Positions 52,593-63,600 of a stretch of 64,000 nt of DNA are shown piece by piece. Position numbers and translations under genes: made by a program. Source of the DNA: Glandiceps talaboti (taxonomy: Eukaryota > Hemichordata > Enteropneusta > Spengelidae). Where the stretch lies: positions 23,408,135-23,472,134 of the forward strand of contig NC_135566.1 of the NCBI RefSeq assembly GCF_964340395.1, given 5' to 3'. Within the stretch, counting starts at the first letter, position 1. Each line of letters begins with the position of its first letter. The notes beneath the pieces were generated by a model. The model saw nothing but the letters and a program-made list of their open reading frames with translations. It had not been told where the DNA came from and did no database searches.

Positions 52593-53308
52593 TTTTAACA
52601 GGTTTAAAACCAGTGTTGACTGGTTTTTATCAGTTTTGACTTGTTTGCATTGGTTTTAGACCAGTTTGGATGGGTTTTCGACCGGTTTGGACCGGTTTTG
52701 AAAAGTTCGGACAGGTTTTGAAAAGTTTTGATCGGTTTTGACGGGTTTTGAGTTGTTTGCACCTATTTTTGACCAGTTTTCCCTATTTTAAAACCGGTTT
52801 TCGACAGGTTTTGACCAGTTTTGATCGGTTTTAAACCGGTTTTGCCTCTTTTTGATCGGCTTTGACTTGTTTTCACCAGTTTTGGACTGGTTTCGATAGA
52901 TTTCGACAGGTTTGAACCAGTTTAGACAGGTTTTGACCCGTTTTGATCTGTTTTAACAGGTTTAAAACCAGTGTTGACTGGTTTTTATCAGTTTTGACTT
53001 GTTTGCATTGGTTTTAGACCAGTTTGGATGGGTTTTCGACCGGTTTGGACCGGTTTTGAAAAGTTCGGACAGGTTTTGAAAAGTTTTGATCGGTTTTGAC
53101 GGGTTTTGAGTTGTTTGCACCTATTTTTGACCAGTTTTCCCTATTTTAAAACCGGTTTTCGACAGGTTTTGACCAGTTTTGAACAGTTTTAAACCGGTTT
53201 TGCCTCTTTTTGATCGGCTTTGACTTGTTTTCACCAGTTTTGGACTGGTTTCGATAGATTTCGACAGGTTTGAACCAGTTTAGACAGGTTTTGACCAGTT
53301 TTGATCTG
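52593..53308 (+). repeat. 358 bp tandem duplication within a HOR
   Basis: TTTTAACAGGTTTAAAACC occurs at 52,593 and 52,951. The following 300-plus bases repeat with shared rare variants: GTTCGGACAGG, CCCTATTTTAAAACCGG and CGGTTTTCGACAGG. The two copies differ at GAACAGTTTTAAACC near 53,181. The join between copies places TTTTAACAGG directly after GACCCGTTTTGATCTG, a crossover inside the normal marker-box region. Confidence 0.82.
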
Positions 53309-55694
53309 TTTTCACCTGATTATAACCAATTTGGAAGGTTTTGACCGGTATTGACTCATTTTCACCAGTTTTGGTCCGAATTGGATAGGTTTTCGACCGG
53401 TTTGGACCGTTTAGACAGGTTGTGACCGGTTTGGACAGGTTCTGGACCGGTTTTGATATGTTTGCACAGGTTTTGAGCAGTTTTGATCAGTTTTGACAGG
53501 TTTAAAACCAGTGTTGACTGGTTTTTATCAGTTTTGACTTGTTTGCACTAGTTTTAGACCAGTTTGGACCGGTTTTGAAAGGTTTGGACAGGTTTTGACA
53601 AGTTTTGATGGGTTTTGAGTTGTTTGCATCTAGTTTTGACCGGTTTTGACCGGTTTGACCTGTTTGCGACCGGTTGTGACCGGTTTGGAAAGGTTTGGAC
53701 AGGTTTAGACAAGTTTTGATGGGTTTTGAGTTGTTTGCACCTAGTTTTGACCGGTTTTGACCGGTTTGACCTGTTTGCGACCGGTTGTGACCGGTTTGGA
53801 ATGGTTGTGGACAGGTTTTGACCGGTTTGGACAGGTTCTGGACCGGTTTTGATATGTTTGCACAGGTTTTGACCAGTTTTGATCAGTTTTGACCGGTTTA
53901 AAACCAGTGTTGACTGGTTTTGATCAGTTTTGACTTGTTTGCACTGGTTTTCGACCGGTTTTGAAAGGTTTGGACAGTTTTGACAAGTTTTGATCGGTTT
54001 TGACGGGTTTTGAGTTGATTGCACCTATTTTTGACCGGTTTGACCGGTTTGCGACAGGTTTTGACCAGTTTTGATCTGTTTTCACCTGATTATAACCAAT
54101 TTGGAAGGTTTTGACCGGTATTGACTCATTTTCACCAGTTTTGGTCCGCCTTGGATAGGTTTTCGACCGGTTTGGACCGTTTAGACAGGTTGTGACCGGT
54201 TTGGAATGGTTGTGGACAGGTTTTGACCGGTTTGGACAGGTTCTGGACCGGTTTTGATATGTTTGCACAGGTTTTGAGCAGTTTTGATCAGTTTTGACAG
54301 GTTTAAAACCAGTGTTGACTGGTTTTTATCAGTTTTGACTTGTTTGCACTAGTTTTAGACCAGTTTGGACCGGTTTTGAAAGGTTTGGACAGGTTTTGAC
54401 AAGTTTTGATGGGTTTTGAGTTGTTTGCACCTAGTTTTGACCGGTTTTGACCGGTTTGACCTGTTTGCGACAGGTTTTGACCAGTTTTGATCAGTTTTGA
54501 TCGGTTTTAAATCGGTGTTGACTGGTTTTGATCAGTTTTGACTTGTTTGCATTGGTTTTAGACCAGTTTGGATGGGTTTTCGACCGGTTTGGACCGGTTT
54601 TGAAAAGTTTTGATCGGTTTTGACGGGTTTTGAGTTGTTTGCACCTATTCTTGACCAGTTTTCCCTATTTTTAAACCGGTTTGCGACAGGTTTTGACCAG
54701 TTTTGATCGGTTTTAAACCGGTTTTGCCTCTTTTTGATCGGCTTTGACTTGTTTTCACCAGTTTTGGACTGGTTTCGATAGATTTCGACAGGTTTGAACC
54801 AGTTTTGACAGGTTTTGACCAGTTTTGATCTGTTTTCACCTGATTATAACCAATTTGGAAGGTTTTGACCGGTATTGACTCATTTTCACCAGTTTTGGTC
54901 CGCCTTGGATAGGTTTACGACCGGTTTGGACCGTTTAGACAGGTTGTGACCGGTTTGGACAGGTTCTGGACCGGTTTTGATATGTTTGCACAGGTTTTGA
55001 CCAGTTTTGATCAGTTTTGACAGGTTTAAAACCAGTGTTGACTGGTTTTTATCAGTTTTGACTTGTTTGCACTAGTTTTAGACCAGTTTGGACCGGTTTT
55101 GAAAGGTTTGGACAGGTTTTGACAAGTTTTGATGGGTTTTGAGTTGTTTGCACCTAGTTTTGACCGTTTTTGACCGGTTTGACCTGTTTGCGACAGGTTT
55201 TGACCAGTTTTGATCAGTTTTAAACCGGTTTTGCCTCTTTTTGATCGGCTTTGACTTGTTTTCACCAGTTTTGGACTGGTTTCGATAGATTTCGACAGGT
55301 TTGAACCAGTTTAGACAGGTTTTGACCAGTTTTGATCTGTTTTCACCTGATTATAACCAATTTGGAAGGTTTTGACCGGTATTGACTCATTTTCACCAGT
55401 TTTGGTCCGAATTGGATAGGTTTTCGACCGGTTTGGACCGTTTAGACAGGTTGTGACCGGTTTGGACAGGTTCTGGACCGATTTTGATATGTTTGCACAG
55501 GTTTTGACCAGTTTTGACAGGTTTAAAACCGGTGTTGACCGGTTTTTATCAGTTTTGACTTGTTTGCACTAGTTTTAGACCAGTTTGGACCAGTTTTGAA
55601 AGGTTTGGACAGGTTTTGGCAAGTTTTGATGGGTTTTGAGTTGTTTGCACCTAGTTTTGACCGGTTTTGACCGGTTTGACCTGTTTGCGACCGG
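53309..55694 (+). repeat. HOR block with a 111 bp internal duplication
   Basis: AAAGGTTTGGACAGG starts at 53,578 and 53,689, so about 10 monomers are duplicated 111 bp apart. The second copy reads GGTTTAGACAAG. Marker boxes of the GCCTTGG form lie near 54,147 and 54,899. A 1,505 bp period links 54,645 with 56,150 and 55,026 with 56,531. Only satellite is present. Confidence 0.8.
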
Positions 55695-58600
55695 TTGTGA
55701 CCGGTTTGGAATGGTTGTGGACAGGTTTTGACTGGTTTGGACAGGTTCTGGACCGGTTTTGATATGTTTGCACAGGTTTTGACCAGTTTTGATCAGTTTT
55801 GACAGGTTTAAAACCAGTGTTGACTGGTTTTTATCAGTTTTGACTTGTTTGCACTAGTTTTAGACCAGTTTGGACCGGTTTTGAAAGGTTTGGACAGGTT
55901 TTGACAAGTTTTGATGGGTTTTGAGTTGTTTGCACCTAGTTTTGACCGGTTTTGACCGGTTTGACCTGTTTGCGACAGGTTTTGACCAGTTTTGATCAGT
56001 TTTGATCGGTTTTAAATCGGTGTTGACTGGTTTTGATCAGTTTTGACTTGTTTGCATTGGTTTTAGACCAGTTTGGATGGGTTTTCGACCGGTTTGGACC
56101 GGTTTTGAAAAGTTTTGATCGGTTTTGACGGGTTTTGAGTTGTTTGCACCTATTCTTGACCAGTTTTCCCTATTTTTAAACCGGTTTGCGACAGGTTTTG
56201 ACCAGTTTTGATCGGTTTTAAACCGGTTTTGCCTCTTTTTGATCGGCTTTGACTTGTTTTCACCAGTTTTGGACTGGTTTCGATAGATTTCGACAGGTTT
56301 GAACCAGTTTTGACAGGTTTTGACCAGTTTTGATCTGTTTTCACCTGATTATAACCAATTTGGAAGGTTTTGACCGGTATTGACTCATTTTCACCAGTTT
56401 TGGTCCGCCTTGGATAGGTTTACGACCGGTTTGGACCGTTTAGACAGGTTGTGACCGGTTTGGACAGGTTCTGGACCGGTTTTGATATGTTTGCACAGGT
56501 TTTGACCAGTTTTGATCAGTTTTGACAGGTTTAAAACCAGTGTTGACTGGTTTTTATCAGTTTTGACTTGTTTGCACTAGTTTTAGACCAGTTTGGACCG
56601 GTTTTGAAAGGTTTGGACAGGTTTGGACAAGTTTTGATGGGTTTTGAGTTGTTTGCACCTAGTTTTGACCGTTTTTGACCGGTTTGACATGTTTGCGACA
56701 GGTTTTGACCAGTTTTAATCAGTTTTAAACCGGTTTTGCCTCTTTTTGATCGGCTTTGACTTGTTTTCACTAGTTTTGGACTGGTTTCGATAGATTTCGA
56801 CAGGTTTGAACCAGTTTAGACAGGTTTTGACCAGTTTTGATCTGTTTTCACCTGATTATAACCAATTTGGAAGGTTTTGACCGGTATTGACTCATTTTCA
56901 CCAGTTTTGGTCCGAATTGGATAGGTTTTCGACCGGTTTGGACCGTTTAGACAGGTTGTGACCGGTTTGGACAGGTTCTGGACCGATTTTGATATGTTTG
57001 CACAGGTTTTCACCAGTTTTGACAGGTTTAAAACCGGTGTTGACCGGTTTTTATCAGTTTTGACTTGTTTGCACTAGTTTTAGACCAGTTTGGACCAGTT
57101 TTGAAAGGTTTGGACAGGTTTTGGCAAGTTTTGATGGGTTTTGAGTTGTTTGCACCTAGTTTTGACCGGTTTTGACCGGTTTGACCTGTTTGCGACCGGT
57201 TGTGACCGGTTTGGAATGGTTGTGGACAGGTTTTGACCGGTTTGGACAGGTTCTGGACCGGTTTTGATATGTTTGCACAGGTTTTGACCAGTTTTGATCA
57301 GTTTTGACAGGTTTAAAACCAGTGTTGACTGGTTTTTATCAGTTTTGACTTGTTTGCACTAGTTTTAGACCAGTTTAGAATGGTTTTGGACAGGTTTGGA
57401 CCGGTTTTGGATCGGTTTTGATATGTTTGCACATGTTTTGACCAGTTTTGATCAGTTTTGACCGGTTTAAAACCTGTGTTGACTGGTTTTGATCAGTTTT
57501 GACTTGTTTGCACTGGTTTTCGACCGGTTTTTAAAGGTTTGGACAGTTTTGACAAGTTTTGATCGGTTTTGACGTGTTTTGAGTTGATTGCACCTATTTT
57601 TGACCGTTTTGCGACAGGTTTTGACCAGTTTTGATCAGTTTTGATCGGTTTTAAATCGGTGTTGACTGGTTTTGATCAGTTTTGACTCGTTTGCATTGGT
57701 TTTAGACCAGTTTGGATGGGTTTTCGACCGGTTTGGACCGGTTTTGAAAAGTTAGGACAGGTTTTGAAAAGTTTTGATCGGTTTTGACGGGTTTTGAGTT
57801 GTTTGCACCTATTTTTGACCAGTTTTCCCTATTTTTAAACCGGTTTGCGACAGGTTTTGACCAGTTTTGATCGGTTTTAAACCGGTTTTGCCTCTTTTTG
57901 ATCGGCTTTGACTTGTTTTCACCAGTTTTGGACTGGTTTCGATAGATTTCGACAGGTTTGAACCAGTTTTGACAGGTTTTGACCAGTTTTGATCTGTTTT
58001 CACCTGATTATAACCAATTTGGAAGGTTTTGACCGGTATTGACTCATTTTCACCAGTTTTGGTCCGAATTGCATAGGTTTTCGACCGGTTTGGACCGTTT
58101 AGACAGGTTGTGACCGGTTTGGACAGGTTCTGGACCGATTTTGATATGTTTGCACAGGTTTTGACCAGTTTTGATCAGTTTTGACAGGTTTAAAACCGGT
58201 GTTGACTGGTTTTTATCAGTTTTGACTTGTTTGCACTAGTTTTAGACCAGTTTGGACCAGTTTTGAAAGGTTTGGACAGGTTTTGACAAGTTTTGATGGG
58301 TTTTGAGTTGTTTGCACCTAGTTTTGACCGGTTTTGACCGGTTTGACCTGTTTGCGACCGGTTGTGACCGGTTTGGAATGGTTGTGGACAGGTTTTGACC
58401 GGTTTGGACAGGTTCTGGACCGGTTTTGATATGTTTGCACAGGTTTTGACCAGTTTTGATCAGTTTTAACAGGTTTAAAACCAGTGTTGACTGGTTTTTA
58501 TCAGTTTTGACTTGTTTGCATTGGTTTTAGACCAGTTTGGATGGGTTTTCGACCGGTTTGGACCGGTTTTGAAAAGTTCGGACAGGTTTTGAAAAGTTTT

Positions 58601-59066
58601 GATCGGTTTTGACGGGTTTTGAGTTGTTTGCACCTATTTTTGACCAGTTTTCCCTATTTTTAAACCGGTTTTCGACAGGTTTTGACCAGTTTTGATCGGT
58701 TTTAAACCGGTTTTGCCTCTTTTTGATCAGCTTTGACTTGTTTTCACCAGTTTTGGACTGGTTTCGATAGATTTCGACAGGTTTGAACCAGTTTAGACAG
58801 GTTTTGACCAGTTTTGATCTGTTTTCACCTGATTATAACCAATTTGGAAGGTTTTGACCGGTATTGACTCATTTTCACCAGTTTTGGTCCGAATTGCATA
58901 GGTTTTCGACCGGTTTGGACCGTTTAGACAGGTTGTGACCGGTTTGGACAGGTTCTGGACCGGTTTTGATATGTTTGCACAGGTTTTGAGCAGTTTTGAT
59001 CAGTTTTGACAGGTTTAAAACCAGTGTTGACTGGTTTTTATCAGTTTTGACTTGTTTGCACTAGTT
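55695..59066 (+). repeat. 3.4 kb duplicated segment, copy 1 (offset about 4,934 bp)
   Basis: Landmarks recur 4,934 bp downstream: 56,150 to 61,084, 56,531 to 61,465, 57,809 to 62,743. Shared private variants include TTTTGACTGGTTTGGACAGG (55,730 and 60,664), GGTTTGACATGTTTGCG (near 56,683 and 61,617), CAGTTTTAATCAG and AAAACCTGTGTTGACTGG. The second copy reaches the window end. Confidence 0.85.
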
Positions 59067-59209
59067 TTAGACCAGTTTGGACCGGTTTTGAAAGGTTTGG
59101 ACAGGTTTTGACAAGTTTTGATGGGTTTTGAGTTGTTTGCACCTAGTTTTGACCGTTTTTGACCGGTTTGACCTGTTTGCGACAGGTTTTGACCAGTTTT
59201 GATCAGTTT
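59067..59209 (+). repeat. Short HOR tail before the divergent block
   Basis: These are ordinary monomers of the usual HOR order (GACCGTTTTTGACCGG, then GCGACAGG). The usual TTTTAAATCGGTGTTG gives way to TTTTAAACCTGTGTTG near 59,217, where the divergent block begins. Confidence 0.7.
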
Positions 59210-59897
59210 TGATCGGTTTTAAACCTGTGTTGACTGGTTTTGAACCGGTTTTGACAGGTTTTGACCAGTTTTGATCAGTTTTGACCGGTTTTAAACCGGT
59301 TTTGACCAGTTTTGATCAGTTTTGACCGGTTTTAAACGGGTATTGACTGGTTTTGATCAGTTTTGACTTGTTTGCACTGGTTTTGGACCAGTTTTGATAG
59401 GTTTTCGACCGGTTTTGACCGGTTTTGACAGGTTTTGACAGGTTTAGACAAGTTTTGACTGGTTTTGACGGATTTTGAGTTGTTTGCACCTATTTTGGAC
59501 AGGTTTGGATAGGTTTTTGACCGGTTTAGAGAGGTTTGACCTGTTTGCACAGGTTTTGACCAGTTTTCACTGGTTTTAAACCGGTTTGCGACAGGTTTTG
59601 ACCAGTTTTGATCAGTTTTGATCGGTTTTAAACCGGTGTTGACTGCTTTTGATCAGTTTTGACTTCTTTGCACTGGTTTTGGACCAGTTCAGATGGGTTT
59701 TCGACCGGTTTGGACCGGTTTTGAAACGTTCGGACAGGTTTTGACCAGTTTTGATCTGTTTTCACCTGATTATAACCAATTTGGAAGGTTTTGACATGTA
59801 TTGACTCATTTTCACCAGTTTTGGTCCGCCTTGGATAGGTTTTCGACCGGTTTGGACCGTTTAGACAGGTTTGCACAGGTTTGGAATGGTTGTGGAC
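59210..59897 (+). repeat. Divergent, weakly ordered monomer block
   Basis: The monomers here do not follow the HOR order seen elsewhere. Between about 59,230 and 59,345 the pattern GACCAG, GATCAG, GACCGG, TTTTAAACCGG is repeated in nearly perfect 11-12 bp steps. Later parts contain forms not seen elsewhere, such as GACGGATTTTGAG, GGTTTAGAGAGG, GACTTCTTTGCAC, CCAGTTCAGATGGG and GACATGTATTGACTC. One marker box of the GCCTTGG type lies near 59,761-59,835. Block edges of satellite arrays are typically less homogenised; here the block sits directly left of the TTAGGG tract. No gene was seen. Confidence 0.8.
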
Positions 59898-59939
59898 AGG
59901 GTTAGGGTTAGGGTTAGGGTTAGGGTTAGGGTTAGGGTT
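59898..59939 (+). repeat. Interstitial telomeric repeat, (TTAGGG) x 6 plus partial units
   Basis: AGGG (59,898-59,901) is followed by six perfect TTAGGG units (59,902-59,937) and TT, 42 bases in all. The G-rich strand reads 5' to 3' rightwards, as it would if a chromosome end once lay to the right. The left flank ends in GGTTGTGGACAGG and the right flank starts TTTGCACTAG. In neighbouring HORs these two strings are separated by about 122 bp (compare 60,100 and 60,223). The tract therefore replaces satellite sequence rather than being a clean insertion. No variant telomeric units are seen, which points to a young tract or direct telomerase synthesis. Confidence 0.95.
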
Positions 59940-60628
59940 TGCACTAGTTTTAGACCAGTTTGGACTAGTTTTGAAAGGTTTGGACAGGTTTTGACAAGTT
60001 TTGATGGGTTTTGAGTTGTTTGCACCTAGTTTTGACCGGTTTTGACCGGTTTGACCTGTTTGCGACCGGTTGTGACCGGTTTGGAATGGTTGTGGACAGG
60101 TTTTGACCGGTTTGGACAGGTTCTGGACCGGTTTTGATATGTTTGCACAGGTTTTGACCAGTTTTGATCAGTTTTGACAGGTTTAAAACCAGTGTTGACT
60201 GGTTTTTATCAGTTTTGACTTGTTTGCACTAGTTTTAGACCAGTTTAGAATGGTTTTGGACAGGTTTGGACCGGTTTTGGATCGGTTTTGATATGTTTGC
60301 ACATGTTTTGACCAGTTTTGATCAGTTTTGACCGGTTTAAAACCAGTGTTGACTGGTTTTGATCAGTTTTGACTTGTTTGCACTGGTTTTCGACCGGTTT
60401 TGAAAGGTTTGGACAGTTTTGACAAGTTTTGATCGGTTTTGACGGTTTTTGAGTTGATTGCACCTATTTTTGACCGGTTTGACCGGTTTGCGACAGGTTT
60501 TGACCAGTTTTGATCTGTTTTCACCTGATTATAACCAATTTGGAAGGTTTTGACCGGTATTGACTCATTTTCACCAGTTTTGGTCCGCCTTGGATAGGTT
60601 TTCGACCGGTTTGGACCGTTTAGACAGG
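59940..60628 (+). repeat. HOR block right of the telomeric tract
   Basis: The array resumes inside a HOR at TTGCACTAGTTTTAGACC. It carries the TTTAGAATGGTTTTGGAC module near 60,245 and a marker box of the GCCTTGG form near 60,585. It resembles 53,800-54,270 more than the adjacent divergent block. Satellite only. Confidence 0.8.
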
Positions 60629-63600
60629 TTGTGACCGGTTTGGAATGGTTGTGGACAGGTTTTGACTGGTTTGGACAGGTTCTGGACCGGTTTTGATATG
60701 TTTGCACAGGTTTTGACCAGTTTTGATCAGTTTTGACAGGTTTAAAACCAGTGTTGACTGGTTTTTATCAGTTTTGACTTGTTTGCACTAGTTTTAGACC
60801 AGTTTGGACCGGTTTTGAAAGGTTTGGACAGGTTTTGACAAGTTTTGATGGGTTTTGAGTTGTTTGCACCTAGTTTTGACCGGTTTTGACCGGTTTGACC
60901 TGTTTGCGACAGGTTTTGACCAGTTTTGATCAGTTTTGATCGGTTTTAAATCGGTGTTGACTGGTTTTGATCAGTTTTGACTTGTTTGCATTGGTTTTAG
61001 ACCAGTTTGGATGGGTTTTCGACCGGTTTGGACCGGTTTTGAAAAGTTTTGATCGGTTTTGACGGGTTTTGAGTTGTTTGCACCTATTCTTGACCAGTTT
61101 TCCCTATTTTTAAACCGGTTTGCGACAGGTTTTGACCAGTTTTGATCGGTTTTAAACCGGTTTTGCCTCTTTTTGATCGGCTTTGACTTGTTTTCACCAG
61201 TTTTGGACTGGTTTCGATAGATTTCGACAGGTTTGAACCAGTTTTGACAGGTTTTGACCAGTTTTGATCTGTTTTCACCTGATTATAACCAATTTGGAAG
61301 GTTTTGACCGGTATTGACTCATTTTCACCAGTTTTGGTCCGCCTTGGATAGGTTTACGACCGGTTTGGACCGTTTAGACAGGTTGTGACCGGTTTGGACA
61401 GGTTCTGGACCGGTTTTGATATGTTTGCACAGGTTTTGACCAGTTTTGATCAGTTTTGACAGGTTTAAAACCAGTGTTGACTGGTTTTTATCAGTTTTGA
61501 CTTGTTTGCACTAGTTTTAGACCAGTTTGGACCGGTTTTGAAAGGTTTGGACAGGTTTTGACAAGTTTTGATGGGTTTTGAGTTGTTTGCACCTAGTTTT
61601 GACCGTTTTTGACCGGTTTGACATGTTTGCGACAGGTTTTGACCAGTTTTAATCAGTTTTAAACCGGTTTTGCCTCTTTTTGATCGGCTTTGACTTGTTT
61701 TCACCAGTTTTGGACTGGTTTCGATAGATTTCGACAGGTTTGAACCAGTTTAGACAGGTTTTGACCAGTTTTGATCTGTTTTCACCTGATTATAACCAAT
61801 TTGGAAGGTTTTGACCGGTATTGACTCATTTTCACCAGTTTTGGTCCGAATTGGATAGGTTTTCGACCGGTTTGGACCGTTTAGACAGGTTGTGACCGGT
61901 TTGGACAGGTTCTGGACCGATTTTGATATGTTTGCACAGGTTTTGACCAGTTTTGACAGGTTTAAAACCGGTGTTGACCGGTTTTTATCAGTTTTGACTT
62001 GTTTGCACTAGTTTTAGACCAGTTTGGACCAGTTTTGAAAGGTTTGGACAGGTTTTGGCAAGTTTTGATGGGTTTTGAGTTGTTTGCACCTAGTTTTGAC
62101 CGGTTTTGACCGGTTTGACCTGTTTGCGACCGGTTGTGACCGGTTTGGAATGGTTGTGGACAGGTTTTGACCGGTTTGGACAGGTTCTGGACCGGTTTTG
62201 ATATGTTTGCACAGGTTTTGACCAGTTTTGATCAGTTTTGACAGGTTTAAAACCAGTGTTGACTGGTTTTTATCAGTTTTGACTTGTTTGCACTAGTTTT
62301 AGACCAGTTTAGAATGGTTTTGGACAGGTTTGGACCGGTTTTGGATCGGTTTTGATATGTTTGCACATGTTTTGACCAGTTTTGATCAGTTTTGACCGGT
62401 TTAAAACCTGTGTTGACTGGTTTTGATCAGTTTTGACTTGTTTGCACTGGTTTTCGACCGGTTTTTAAAGGTTTGGACAGTTTTGACAAGTTTTGATCGG
62501 TTTTGACGTGTTTTGAGTTGATTGCACCTATTTTTGACCGTTTTGCGACAGGTTTTGACCAGTTTTGATCAGTTTTGATCGGTTTTAAATCGGTGTTGAC
62601 TGGTTTTGATCAGTTTTGACTCGTTTGCATTGGTTTTAGACCAGTTTGGATGGGTTTTCGACCGGTTTGGACCGGTTTTGAAAAGTTAGGACAGGTTTTG
62701 AAAAGTTTTGATCGGTTTTGACGGGTTTTGAGTTGTTTGCACCTATTTTTGACCAGTTTTCCCTATTTTTAAACCGGTTTGCGACAGGTTTTGACCAGTT
62801 TTGATCGGTTTTAAACCGGTTTTGCCTCTTTTTGATCGGCTTTGACTTGTTTTCACCAGTTTTGGACTGGTTTCGATAGATTTCGACAGGTTTGAACCAG
62901 TTTTGACAGGTTTTGACCAGTTTTGATCTGTTTTCACCTGATTATAACCAATTTGGAAGGTTTTGACCGGTATTGACTCATTTTCACCAGTTTTGGTCCG
63001 AATTGCATAGGTTTTCGACCGGTTTGGACCGTTTAGACAGGTTGTGACCGGTTTGGACAGGTTCTGGACCGATTTTGATATGTTTGCACAGGTTTTGACC
63101 AGTTTTGATCAGTTTTGACAGGTTTAAAACCGGTGTTGACTGGTTTTTATCAGTTTTGACTTGTTTGCACTAGTTTTAGACCAGTTTTGAAAGTTTTGAA
63201 AGGTTTGGACAGGTTTTGACAAGTTTTGATGGGTTTTGAGTTGTTTGCACCTAGTTTTGACCGGTTTTCACCGGTTTGACCTGTTTGCGACCGGTTGTGA
63301 CCGGTTTGGAATGGTTGTGGACAGGTTTTGACCGGTTTGGACAGGTTCTGGACCGGTTTTGATATGTTTGCACAGGTTTTGACCAGTTTTGATCAGTTTT
63401 AACAGGTTTAAAACCAGTGTTGACTGGTTTTTATCAGTTTTGACTTGTTTGCATTGGTTTTAGACCAGTTTGGATGGGTTTTCGACCGGTTTGGACCGGT
63501 TTTGAAAAGTTCGGACAGGTTTTGAAAAGTTTTGATCGGTTTTGACGGGTTTTGAGTTGTTTGCACCTATTTTTGACCAGTTTTCCCTATTTTTAAACCG

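Noticed and set aside
1105-62937. Dozens of minus-strand open frames of 64-160 codons rich in K, N, Q, S, T and P
   Set aside because: They have an 11-residue rhythm (three 11 bp monomers = 33 bp), with phrases like SKPVKTDQNW recurring in every frame. They start and stop at fixed HOR positions, overlap each other in different frames, and lack any domain, signal or start context. They are by-products of the satellite.
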